From Phaeocystidibacter marisrubri (lineage in GTDB: Bacteria; Bacteroidota; Bacteroidia; Flavobacteriales; Schleiferiaceae): DNA of 64,000 nucleotides. Where the stretch lies: the NCBI RefSeq assembly GCF_008933165.1, contig NZ_WBVQ01000001.1, positions 1,054,001 through 1,118,000 on the forward strand, read 5' to 3'. A model generated the notes under the pieces. The model ran no database searches, was not told the DNA's origin, and saw only the letters and a program-made list of their open reading frames with translations. The position numbers and the translations under genes were made by a program. Numbering within the stretch: position 1 is the first letter of the stretch; every line of letters starts with the position of its first letter. Of the stretch, positions 57,044 through 64,000 are shown piece by piece.

Positions 57044-58078
57044 ATGAATCATGAATTCTACATGCGTCGATGTATAGAACTCGCCTTGAATGGAGAGGGA
57101 TATACCCATCCGAACCCTATGGTAGGCTCCGTTATTGTTGAAGCAGGTGAGATTATCGGGGAAGGTTGGCATGCTAAACCTGGAACCCCTCACGCCGAGG
57201 TGGTCGCGATAGAATCCGTTGAGGATAAAAGCCGACTCAAGTCTGCAACAATCTACGTCAATCTTGAACCTTGTGCACATTTCGGTAGAACTCCACCGTG
57301 TGCAAATCGCATTGTAAGCGAGGGAATTCCGCATGTAGTGATCGGGACAATAGACCCTCATAGCGTTGTTGGCGGAAAGGGAATTGAAATTCTTGAAGAA
57401 AGCCAAACTCGTGTTGAGGTTGGCGTATTAGAAGATGAGTGCCGTTGGTTAAATCGAGCTTTTTTCACATTTCACAAGTTGAAACGACCTTATGTCACTT
57501 TGAAATGGGCGCGTTCCTCGGATGGTTTTATAGCTCCATCAGAGGAAGCCAGAAACCCCAATGAACCTCATTGGATTACGGGGCACCGCAGCAAGCAAAA
57601 AGTACACAAGTTGCGTGCTCAGGTAGATGGAATACTGGTGGGCGGAAAAACGGTGGTGATGGATAACCCTAGTCTAACAGCCCGACTTTGGCCAGGTAAC
57701 AATCCACAGCGTATTATTTGGACGCAACGTCCGATTGACAAGAGAAACACGGTGATGAACGATGGACAGTCTACCTGGATTGTTGGTCCGAACGCCGCTG
57801 ATTACGGGTATGAAGATCCCATCGAAGGTTGGAACACCTTCACGGCCATGGAACTGCTCCACGAGTTATTTGAGCGTGGTATAGTTCACGTGTTGATTGA
57901 AGGCGGTGCAGAAACAATCAAGCGATTTACCAACGATGATCTATGGGACGAGGCTTATATTCTTACAGGTCAGTCGATATTCGGTGATGGCATTGAATCT
58001 CCAGAATTGAGAAACGCCAGACTCATCGACACAACAGAGGTCGATCAGGACCTTTGGCAGAGATTTGTTCATCTATGA
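57044..58078 (+). CDS. ribD: Bifunctional riboflavin biosynthesis deaminase/reductase
   Basis: A 344-residue enzyme. The deaminase half has H-A-E-V-V-A-I and P-C-A-H-F-G-R-T-P-P-C, which bind zinc. The reductase half starts near residue 148 (Y-V-T-L-K-W-A-R-S-S-D-G) and has V-L-I-E-G-G-A-E-T near its end. It makes the pyrimidine intermediate of riboflavin. The last 4 bases overlap the transporter gene. Confidence 0.95.
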   Translation: MNHEFYMRRCIELALNGEGYTHPNPMVGSVIVEAGEIIGEGWHAKPGTPHAEVVAIESVEDKSRLKSATIYVNLEPCAHFGRTPPCANRIVSEGIPHVVIGTIDPHSVVGGKGIEILEESQTRVEVGVLEDECRWLNRAFFTFHKLKRPYVTLKWARSSDGFIAPSEEARNPNEPHWITGHRSKQKVHKLRAQVDGILVGGKTVVMDNPSLTARLWPGNNPQRIIWTQRPIDKRNTVMNDGQSTWIVGPNAADYGYEDPIEGWNTFTAMELLHELFERGIVHVLIEGGAETIKRFTNDDLWDEAYILTGQSIFGDGIESPELRNARLIDTTEVDQDLWQRFVHL

Positions 58079-58926
58079 TCTATCTTCTGCTGAGCATCGC
58101 CTGCTCCACCTTTATTTTTGTGATATTCAAGTGGTTTGGCAAATTTAATGTGAACAACCTCCAAGCCATTGTTGCCAATTATTTTATTGCTGGAACCTTG
58201 GGGTGGCTTCCACTTTCAGGAAGCGTGGAGCATCCAGAATCCCTTTTGGAATGGGGAGTTTGGCCATTCGCAATTGGGTTTCTCTTTATCACCCTCTTCC
58301 AGCTTATGGCAAAGATTACCCAAGACTACGGTGTAAACGTGGTTTCGGTAACCGTAAAAATGTCCTTCATCATTCCCATTTTATTCGGTGTTTGGATGCA
58401 TGGAGAAAGGCTCTCCACTTTTCACATCATCGGAATCCTTCTGGCCATCCTCGCGGTGTATAGCATTAACAAGCCTGAGAATTCATCAGGGAATTTTGAA
58501 TGGAAAGGACCACTCATACTCTTTGTAGGAAGTGGTGTTCTGGATGCAACTATGAAGATTGTGGAAAGCGGTGTAGCCAAAGAAAATCACCTTGCAACAT
58601 TTACCAGTTCTGCCTTTGCTGTTGCGGGAATTTTGGGCGTTCTCTATCTTCTTTATTCCATTTACATTCAAAAGAAAACAACATGGGACGCCAAGAGTTG
58701 GCTTTGGGGAATTGTGCTTGGCATCCCCAATTATGGGAGTATTTTCTTCTTACTAAAAGCCTTAGGAGGAGACTTCCCCAGCGCCATCTTGTACCCGATT
58801 AACAATGTTGGAATAGTTGCGATATCTGCTGTTATTGCCCGACTATTCTTTGCAGAATATTTTACAAAGTGGCGAATTATCGGATTGGTTACTGCCGCTT
58901 TTGCCATCTTGAGTTTATTGAATTAG
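58075..58926 (+). CDS. DMT superfamily (EamA-type) transporter
   Basis: A 283-residue membrane protein with about ten hydrophobic helices in two repeats. The typical EamA turn (M-S-F-I-I-P-I-L-F-G-V) is near residue 100 and its repeat (L-Y-P-I-N-N-V-G-I-V-A-I-S-A) near 240. The substrate is unknown. The start ATGA overlaps the ribD stop, so the genes are co-translated; the in-frame Met seven codons earlier lies within ribD. Confidence 0.85.
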   Translation: MIYLLLSIACSTFIFVIFKWFGKFNVNNLQAIVANYFIAGTLGWLPLSGSVEHPESLLEWGVWPFAIGFLFITLFQLMAKITQDYGVNVVSVTVKMSFIIPILFGVWMHGERLSTFHIIGILLAILAVYSINKPENSSGNFEWKGPLILFVGSGVLDATMKIVESGVAKENHLATFTSSAFAVAGILGVLYLLYSIYIQKKTTWDAKSWLWGIVLGIPNYGSIFFLLKALGGDFPSAILYPINNVGIVAISAVIARLFFAEYFTKWRIIGLVTAAFAILSLLN

Positions 58927-58929
58927 AAC

Positions 58930-59544
58930 ATGAGTGAATCCATAGAAGACACCTACAAAACCATACACCAACCAGGGGAAGCTCTGTTTAAAGACAGGGG
59001 TAGTAAGTTCTTCGCTTATGTTTTCCCAGTTCGAACAGAAGATGATTTCAAGGAACGGCTAGCAGAGTTGAAGAAAGAACATTACCAAGCGCGACATCAC
59101 TGTTATGCTTGGCGCATCAATCCCGATGAAATTGCCTTTCGTGCCAACGATGATGGCGAACCTTCTCACAGTGCAGGAACCCCTATTTTATATGCATTAC
59201 AGTCGGCAGAAGTTGTAAATGTTGGAGCTATCGTTGTTCGGTATTTTGGAGGCACGAAGCTGGGTGTTGGAGGATTGATCAACGCATATCGAACAGCCAC
59301 AGAGGAAGCCCTTCAATCCACAAAAATTGAAGTAAACCAATTGGAACATGGAGGTGTTCTTACAACGGATTACAACCACATGAGTCAGGTCCTACACCTA
59401 TTCGATAAATTGGACGTTACCATTGAAAAGCAAGTGTTGGAATACGATTGTCGATACACCATTTCATTTCGGCGATCTCACCTAGATCATTTGGAATCAA
59501 CCATTGAGCCTATGGAAAACACTATCTTTGAAAGGAAATTCTGA
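58930..59544 (+). CDS. YigZ/IMPACT family protein
   Basis: A 204-residue protein. The IMPACT N-terminal part has F-K-D-R-G-S-K-F-F-A-Y and later H-C-Y-A-W-R, E-P-S-H-S-A-G-T-P-I-L and R-Y-F-G-G-T-K-L-G-V-G-G-L, all conserved in YigZ. A small C-terminal ferredoxin-like domain follows. The family is linked with ribosome or translation control, but the activity is unclear. It starts 3 bases after the transporter gene. Confidence 0.88.
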   Translation: MSESIEDTYKTIHQPGEALFKDRGSKFFAYVFPVRTEDDFKERLAELKKEHYQARHHCYAWRINPDEIAFRANDDGEPSHSAGTPILYALQSAEVVNVGAIVVRYFGGTKLGVGGLINAYRTATEEALQSTKIEVNQLEHGGVLTTDYNHMSQVLHLFDKLDVTIEKQVLEYDCRYTISFRRSHLDHLESTIEPMENTIFERKF

Positions 59545-59550
59545 CATGTT

Positions 59551-61356
59551 ATGAAGAGATCTGGTTACTCCACAAACGTTTGCATTGCGCTTGCGATGCT
59601 CCTTTCTGCAAGTGTTTTCGGTCAGAAACACGGACTTGAAGACAGCAATACATGGGCTCATCCGGTAATGCAAAAGAAGGCCATACAATGGTATGACGGA
59701 ACACGTATCCAAGACGATGCTGAAGCTGCCATTCGAACCGCTGTTTTCCATGAAGTTCCGGAACTGACGGGCTCAGCATTAGAGCTTGATGGAGTAAGCA
59801 CTAGTCCAACTGGAAAGCACTATCGCTTTTATCAAACCATTTCAGGTCAACGTGTTTTTGGTGCGGGATTAACCGCCAATGTCGATCTCAACAATAGAAT
59901 TACGCTGATCACCGCAAATGTTTATCCAACGGCATTGGCTAACGGTACACCTCTGTTGGAGTCGACTACCATCAGTTCAGATGATTTCTTAAATGCAAGT
60001 GAAGCTGGAGTTTGGTTTTATAATGGTACCGATCTTCAACCAACCATTCGCAAGGTGATCATCGACGGGTATCAATACGAAGAAGTGGTTGTTGATGCAT
60101 CGAATTCGGTGATTTGGCACCGCGATTTGAATCTTCATGTCGATACTCCACTTACGATTGCAGTCTTCAATCCAGATCCACTTACAACGGCTCAATCTAC
60201 TTACATGAGTCCGTATTTAGATATGAACGATAACAATGAAACGGTTCTAAATCCACTCCGCACCATTAAGCAGGTTCCTGGCACTTATTCTAACGGCAGC
60301 TTCAAACTCGAGAATCCTTGGGTAGTGATCCAAGATTTTGACAGTCCTTCTATTCCTGTGGCAACAGGCGTGTCTTCTACATTTGATTTTGGCAGATCGG
60401 ATGATCGTTTTGAACAAGGGAATGCTTTCTATCATCTCACAGCTTTCCAGCTGTACATGCAGAGTTTAGGTTTCAATCTAGTGAACTATCAAATACCCGT
60501 AGATGCTAACGCACTGAGCGGATCAGATAACTCAATGTTCTCTCGTTCTACCAATCCACCTCGACTTTTCTTTGGCGAAGGCGGTGTTGACGATGCGGAA
60601 GATGCAGATGTAATTGTACACGAATACGGCCACGCGATCAGTTACAGCGCCGCACCGAATACCAATAGTGGTACAGAGCGCGGCTGCTTAGATGAAGCTA
60701 ACGGTGATTATTTAGCTGCTAGTTACAGTCGATCTATCAGCTCGTATGGCTACGATAGAATCTTCTCTTGGGACGGACACAATGAATACTGGCAAGGTAG
60801 AAATGGCTATAGCAACAAGAAGTACACTTCTCTGAGCTTTACGGGTATCTATGCCAACACCGACATCTGGGTGGCTGCCATGATGGAAATCTGGAGTCGG
60901 CTAGGAAGAGAGACCACCGACAAATTACTGTTGGAGTCGCTTTATGGATACAGTGTAAATATGACCATGTCGCAAGCCGCCATGTTAGTCGTTCAAGCCG
61001 ACAGCAGCTTTAACGGTGGACAAAACATCCAACCCATTTGGGAGTCTTTTGTGATGTACAGCATCTTGCCAAGCGCTCCTTGGAGTATTGACGAAAGCCA
61101 ATTGGAAACCGTTCGTTTCAACAACACAGCATCCTTCCCAACTACCGGAGAGTTAAATGTGTCATTGAATGCAAACAGTTCGTACCGTTTTATGCTGACA
61201 GATCTTTCGGGGAGAACACTTGACAATGGAACCATTCCTAGCGGACAGTCCAATTGGAATTACGACGGTTCAGCACTCAATAATGGTGTGTATATCATGA
61301 CACTCATTAATGAGCACGACAAAGCGTACAGCGAAAAACTTATTCGCTCTCGTTAA
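59551..61356 (+). CDS. Secreted gluzincin metalloprotease with T9SS-type C-terminus
   Basis: A 601-residue protein with a signal peptide (ends A-S-V-F-G-Q). A fungalysin/thermolysin-type propeptide follows (H-Y-R-F-Y-Q-T-I-S-G-Q-R-V-F near residue 90). The active site is V-H-E-Y-G-H-A (HExxH) near 355, and the third ligand is in D-E-A-N-G-D-Y near 380, as in M4/M36 peptidases. The last 70 residues form a beta-rich type IX sorting domain (F-M-L-T-D-L-S-G-R-T-L; G-V-Y-I-M-T-L; basic end). It is probably exported to the surface or medium to digest proteins. Confidence 0.88.
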   Translation: MKRSGYSTNVCIALAMLLSASVFGQKHGLEDSNTWAHPVMQKKAIQWYDGTRIQDDAEAAIRTAVFHEVPELTGSALELDGVSTSPTGKHYRFYQTISGQRVFGAGLTANVDLNNRITLITANVYPTALANGTPLLESTTISSDDFLNASEAGVWFYNGTDLQPTIRKVIIDGYQYEEVVVDASNSVIWHRDLNLHVDTPLTIAVFNPDPLTTAQSTYMSPYLDMNDNNETVLNPLRTIKQVPGTYSNGSFKLENPWVVIQDFDSPSIPVATGVSSTFDFGRSDDRFEQGNAFYHLTAFQLYMQSLGFNLVNYQIPVDANALSGSDNSMFSRSTNPPRLFFGEGGVDDAEDADVIVHEYGHAISYSAAPNTNSGTERGCLDEANGDYLAASYSRSISSYGYDRIFSWDGHNEYWQGRNGYSNKKYTSLSFTGIYANTDIWVAAMMEIWSRLGRETTDKLLLESLYGYSVNMTMSQAAMLVVQADSSFNGGQNIQPIWESFVMYSILPSAPWSIDESQLETVRFNNTASFPTTGELNVSLNANSSYRFMLTDLSGRTLDNGTIPSGQSNWNYDGSALNNGVYIMTLINEHDKAYSEKLIRSR

Positions 61357-61759
61357 TAAAATAGGGGCTGAAGATATCTATAACCGACTGCGGAGCCTTC
61401 TGCGGTCGGTTTGTTTCCATATTTACAAACACCAAGGTTACCGAACCCACATTGAGAAGAACCTCCTCTTCATTGTAAATTTCATGTTCAAAACGAATGC
61501 GTGTGTTGGGAAGTTCTGTGATTTTCGTAACCACTTTCAAGCGGTCGTCATATCTGGCAGGACGAATATACTTGCATTCCAACTGAAGAACGGGAAGCAT
61601 TGTTCCGCTCTCTTCAAGGGCTCTGTAACTCATCCCCAACTCTCTAAGTAACTCTACCCTACCTACTTCGTAATATTGAGCGTAATTTCCATAATACACC
61701 ACACCCATTTGATCCGTTTCGGAATATCGGACACGGACAAAAGTTTCAGTCGTAACCAT
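61340..61759 (-). CDS. Hotdog-fold acyl-CoA thioesterase
   Basis: A 139-residue 4-hydroxybenzoyl-CoA thioesterase family protein. V-R-V-R-Y-S-E-T-D-Q-M-G-V-V-Y-Y-G-N-Y at the start is the family signature, with the catalytic Asp in E-T-D-Q-M-G. It resembles YbgC/FadM-type enzymes. The 3' end overlaps the convergent protease gene by 17 bases, and the protease terminator lies within its coding region. A -7 box (TATTTTTG, 61793-61786) precedes it. Confidence 0.9.
   Translation of the reverse strand: MVTTETFVRVRYSETDQMGVVYYGNYAQYYEVGRVELLRELGMSYRALEESGTMLPVLQLECKYIRPARYDDRLKVVTKITELPNTRIRFEHEIYNEEEVLLNVGSVTLVFVNMETNRPQKAPQSVIDIFSPYFINESE
61382..61418 (+). terminator. Terminator of the protease gene, inside the convergent gene
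   Basis: A 13-bp stem (61382-61394 with 61399-61411, two G-U pairs), loop GCCT, followed by a T-rich tract. It lies inside the coding sequence of the minus-strand thioesterase, 25 bases after the protease stop codon. Confidence 0.6.
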
Positions 61760-61785
61760 TTATCTGATTATTAGCACGTTCCCGC

Positions 61786-61793
61786 AAAAATAC
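61786..61793 (-). promoter_or_regulatory. -7 box TATTTTTG of the thioesterase gene
   Basis: Exact consensus match on the minus strand, 26 bases before ATG 61759. Confidence 0.5.
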
Positions 61794-61969
61794 TGGGATT
61801 GAGAGAATAGAGCCTCGCTCAGAAGATTGGGCTAAAAAAGTTAAAAGTCAAGTCTAATTTCCCTTTTTTAATAACTTTTTTGTTCACACATTTGTCCTAG
61901 GAACAAGGCACTCGTCCATCTGTGACACTTTTACGGTGCTGAGCAACTAAAAATCAATTTACTAACTGC

Positions 61970-61977
61970 TAATTTCG
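61970..61977 (+). promoter_or_regulatory. -7 box variant TAATTTCG, 4 bases before dnaA ATG
   Basis: TTCG in place of TTTG, as at 3016 and 38225; followed by ATCG and the ATG at 61982. The spacer 61760-61969 is AT-rich and holds the thioesterase promoter; I saw no cluster of DnaA boxes (TTATCCACA), so no origin is called. Confidence 0.4.
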
Positions 61978-61981
61978 ATCG

Positions 61982-63415
61982 ATGGACAGAACCGCTGAAA
62001 CCGTCTGGAAGGGTTGTCTTGAATATATTCAGGACAATATCAACAGCCAAGCTTTCAAAACGTGGTTCTTGCCTATCAAGCCTCTCAAGCTTCAAGGTGT
62101 AGTTCTAACCATTCAGGTACCTAGTAAATTCTTTTACGAGTGGCTGGAAGAACATTACATCAAATTGTTGAAATCAGCAATCACCAGAGAGCTAGGAGAC
62201 GATGCCAAGTTGGTTTACAGCATCGTTATGGAGAATACCTATGGCAACTCCAATCCGCACACGGTTAAGATCCCTAGCACGAACAGAGGACCAATTAAAA
62301 ATCCACAGGTAAGCATGCCGGTGGAAATTGGCGGGAATGATGGAATCCGCAATCCTTTCATCATTCCTGGATTGAAGAAGGTGCACGTTGAGTCGCAGCT
62401 TAATCCAAACTACACATTTGAGAGTTTTATTGAAGGAGATTGTAACCGCCTAGCTCGTTCAGCAGGTTATGCTGTAGCGAACAAACCCGGAGGAACCTCT
62501 TTCAACCCCCTTCTGATTTACGGAGGTGTGGGCTTAGGTAAGACCCATTTAGCACACGCTATTGGTATTGAAATTAAAGACCGCTACCCTGAGAAGACCG
62601 TTCTTTATGTTTCGGCAGAAAAGTTCACGCAACAGTTTATTGATTCCATCCGCAACAACACAAAAAACGACTTCGTTCACTTCTACCAAATGATTGATGT
62701 ACTCATTATTGATGATGTACAGAGCTTCAGCGGTAAGGAGAAAACGCAAGATGTGTTCTTTGAGATCTTCAATCACCTTCACCAGCACGGCAAGCAAGTG
62801 GTATTGACTTCCGACCGCGCTCCGGTTGATCTTCAAGGAATGGAACAACGCCTACTCAGTCGTTTTAAATGGGGATTGAGTGCCGATTTGCAAAAGCCAG
62901 ATTTGGAAACTCGAATCGCCATCTTGCGCAAAAAACTATTTACGGATGGAATTGAGATGCCGGATGATGTAGTAGAATACCTTGCCTACAGCATCAATTC
63001 GAATGTACGTGAACTCGAAGGAGCCCTGATCTCCCTCTTGGCTCAATCTAGCTTGAACAAAAAGAAAATCACTGTCGACCTTGCCAAGCAAATGATCGAC
63101 AAGTTCGTTAAGAACACAACTCGCGAAATTTCCATTGACTACATTCAAAAGGTGGTATGCGATTACTTCGACATGCCAATGGAATTGCTCAAGTCAAAGA
63201 CGCGAAAGCGCGAAATTGTACAAGCGAGACAACTGACGATGTTCTTCTCCAAACAACTCACCAAAAATTCGCTGGCAACCATCGGAGCACAATGTGGTAA
63301 CAAAGACCACGCTACGGTACTACACGCTTGCCGAACCGTGAACAACTTAGCAGAGACAGACAAGCGTTTCCGAACCTATGTAGACGACTTGAGAAAGAAA
63401 CTGACTCTCGCCTAA
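61982..63415 (+). CDS. dnaA: Chromosomal replication initiator protein DnaA
   Basis: A 477-residue initiator. Domain I is at residues 1-80, a linker follows to about 140, then the AAA+ domain with Walker A G-G-V-G-L-G-K-T-H and Walker B L-I-I-D-D-V-Q. Domain IV ends with the DnaA signature C-G-N-K-D-H-A-T-V-L-H-A-C, which binds DnaA boxes. It opens the origin for replication. A terminator follows directly, and a phosphotyrosine phosphatase gene comes next. Confidence 0.96.
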   Translation: MDRTAETVWKGCLEYIQDNINSQAFKTWFLPIKPLKLQGVVLTIQVPSKFFYEWLEEHYIKLLKSAITRELGDDAKLVYSIVMENTYGNSNPHTVKIPSTNRGPIKNPQVSMPVEIGGNDGIRNPFIIPGLKKVHVESQLNPNYTFESFIEGDCNRLARSAGYAVANKPGGTSFNPLLIYGGVGLGKTHLAHAIGIEIKDRYPEKTVLYVSAEKFTQQFIDSIRNNTKNDFVHFYQMIDVLIIDDVQSFSGKEKTQDVFFEIFNHLHQHGKQVVLTSDRAPVDLQGMEQRLLSRFKWGLSADLQKPDLETRIAILRKKLFTDGIEMPDDVVEYLAYSINSNVRELEGALISLLAQSSLNKKKITVDLAKQMIDKFVKNTTREISIDYIQKVVCDYFDMPMELLKSKTRKREIVQARQLTMFFSKQLTKNSLATIGAQCGNKDHATVLHACRTVNNLAETDKRFRTYVDDLRKKLTLA

Positions 63416-63422
63416 ATTTTAG

Positions 63423-63450
63423 CCCCGCTTCTCGCGGGGTTCTTTTTTTC
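63423..63450 (+). terminator. Intrinsic terminator of dnaA
   Basis: Stem CCCCGC/GCGGGG (63423-63428 and 63434-63439), 5-base loop, then TTCTTTTTTT. It is 7 bases after the stop codon. Confidence 0.9.
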
Positions 63451-63515
63451 CTACAACTTCTGGAAAATCTTCGTTTTACCTTTCTAATTCAACCAACCTT
63501 ACCTAAATTCCTCTC

Positions 63516-63971
63516 ATGAAGATTCTAATGGTATGTCTCGGGAATATTTGCCGCTCTCCAATGGCTGAGGGCATCTTACGTCACCGAGCTGAAGGGACAA
63601 ATATTGAGGTAGATTCTGCTGGAACATCCGCTTTTCACATTGGAGAAAATCCAGACCCAAGAGCAGTGATGACCACACGCAAGCACGATGTGAAGATCGA
63701 CAAACTCGTTGGCCGTCAATTCACGGTTGCCGATTTCGATGCCTTTGATCGCATCTATGTGATGGATAAGTCCAACTTGAAAAACGTTCTCGACCTCGCT
63801 AGAAATGAAGAGGATAAGTTGAAAGTTTCCCTACTATTAGACGAAGCTGATAACATGCCGAAAGGAATGGAAGTTCCAGATCCGTACTACGGAGGCAATC
63901 GGGGATTTGAGGACGTATTTACGATGATTGATAGTGCTGCTGAAGCTATCGTTAAGAAGTACGGTAAATGA
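63516..63971 (+). CDS. Low-molecular-weight protein-tyrosine phosphatase
   Basis: A 151-residue phosphatase. The P-loop is C-L-G-N-I-C-R-S (CX5R) near residue 7, and the general acid Asp is in V-P-D-P-Y-Y-G-G near 122. Such enzymes remove phosphate from tyrosine residues or small phosphates. A TACCTTTC box lies about 30 bases upstream. Its stop codon overlaps the start of the next gene (ATGA). Confidence 0.93.
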   Translation: MKILMVCLGNICRSPMAEGILRHRAEGTNIEVDSAGTSAFHIGENPDPRAVMTTRKHDVKIDKLVGRQFTVADFDAFDRIYVMDKSNLKNVLDLARNEEDKLKVSLLLDEADNMPKGMEVPDPYYGGNRGFEDVFTMIDSAAEAIVKKYGK

Positions 63972-64000
63972 CACCTGAACTCCCTCCTGCCCCACTCTAT
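63968..64000 (+). CDS. Start of the next gene (cut by window edge)
   Basis: An ATG overlapping the phosphatase stop codon opens a frame M-T-P-E-L-P-P-A-P-L-Y that leaves the window. In related genomes a SAM-dependent methyltransferase of the RsmI type often follows at this place, and such proteins begin with a short tail and then L-Y-L-I-P. Identity is a guess from gene order. Confidence 0.35.
   Translation, partial: MTPELPPAPLY

Noticed and set aside
61760-61981. Replication origin next to dnaA
   Set aside because: No cluster of DnaA boxes or clear repeats was found in the spacer; gene position alone is not enough.

Overview
The window looks like a chromosome segment of a Bacteroidota bacterium, most likely a member of the Flavobacteriales. 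Several independent signs agree. Many genes are preceded by the phylum's -7 promoter box (TAnnTTTG). Gene order is typical of the group (clpC/gyrA/TPR; recN-DUF4835-coaBC-rpoZ-bamD; dnaA-phosphotyrosine phosphatase). There is a secreted metalloprotease with a type IX secretion style C-terminus, and Shine-Dalgarno sequences are not evident. I saw no rRNA, tRNA, CRISPR array, prophage or insertion sequence.

Layout. 0-5 kb: a zinc carboxypeptidase, a short SSB and several small or poorly known genes. 5.0-12.1 kb: a DNA damage and mutagenesis cassette, consisting of a self-cleaving S24 repressor with a palindromic candidate operator, Pol IV, an SRAP (HMCES/YedK) protein, a DnaE-type polymerase and a radical SAM protein. 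12-20 kb: a lipoprotein, clpC divergent from gyrA, and a TPR protein. 19.6-20.3 kb: a gene-free stretch with a possible decayed gene. 20-25 kb: an ABC-F ATPase, a pirin, an exonuclease/GIY-YIG fusion and a NUMOD/HNH-like protein. 25.8-31.4 kb: an ABC transporter with a His-rich loop, two tandem DUF3299-like proteins, a hydrolase and a BatA-like membrane protein. 31.5-35 kb: a dihydroorotase homologue that has lost its metal ligands, an MBL-fold hydrolase and a conserved unknown protein.

35-42 kb is a minus-strand block with a light-response theme: photolyase, a 48-residue unknown ORF, folE, a PTPS-like gene, idi, crtB, crtI, an ECF sigma factor and a MerR regulator. The regulator carries the Wx9EH and ExHxxG motifs of CarH-type B12 photoreceptors. 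GTTTAAC-type repeats occur in front of both the sigma-crtI-crtB operon and the regulator gene, so a light-controlled carotenoid switch is the best-supported system-level inference here.

42-56.6 kb is mostly minus-strand housekeeping (fabI, recN, coaBC, rpoZ, bamD, an LpxH-like phosphatase, dapA, ligA, prmC), with prfC on the plus strand. 57-64 kb is plus-strand ribD, a transporter, a YigZ protein, the secreted protease, dnaA and a phosphatase, with one convergent thioesterase.

A recurring structural feature is the position of the -7 box, which ends only 4-6 bases before the start codon at ten genes. This predicts leaderless or nearly leaderless mRNAs and also settles several start codons.
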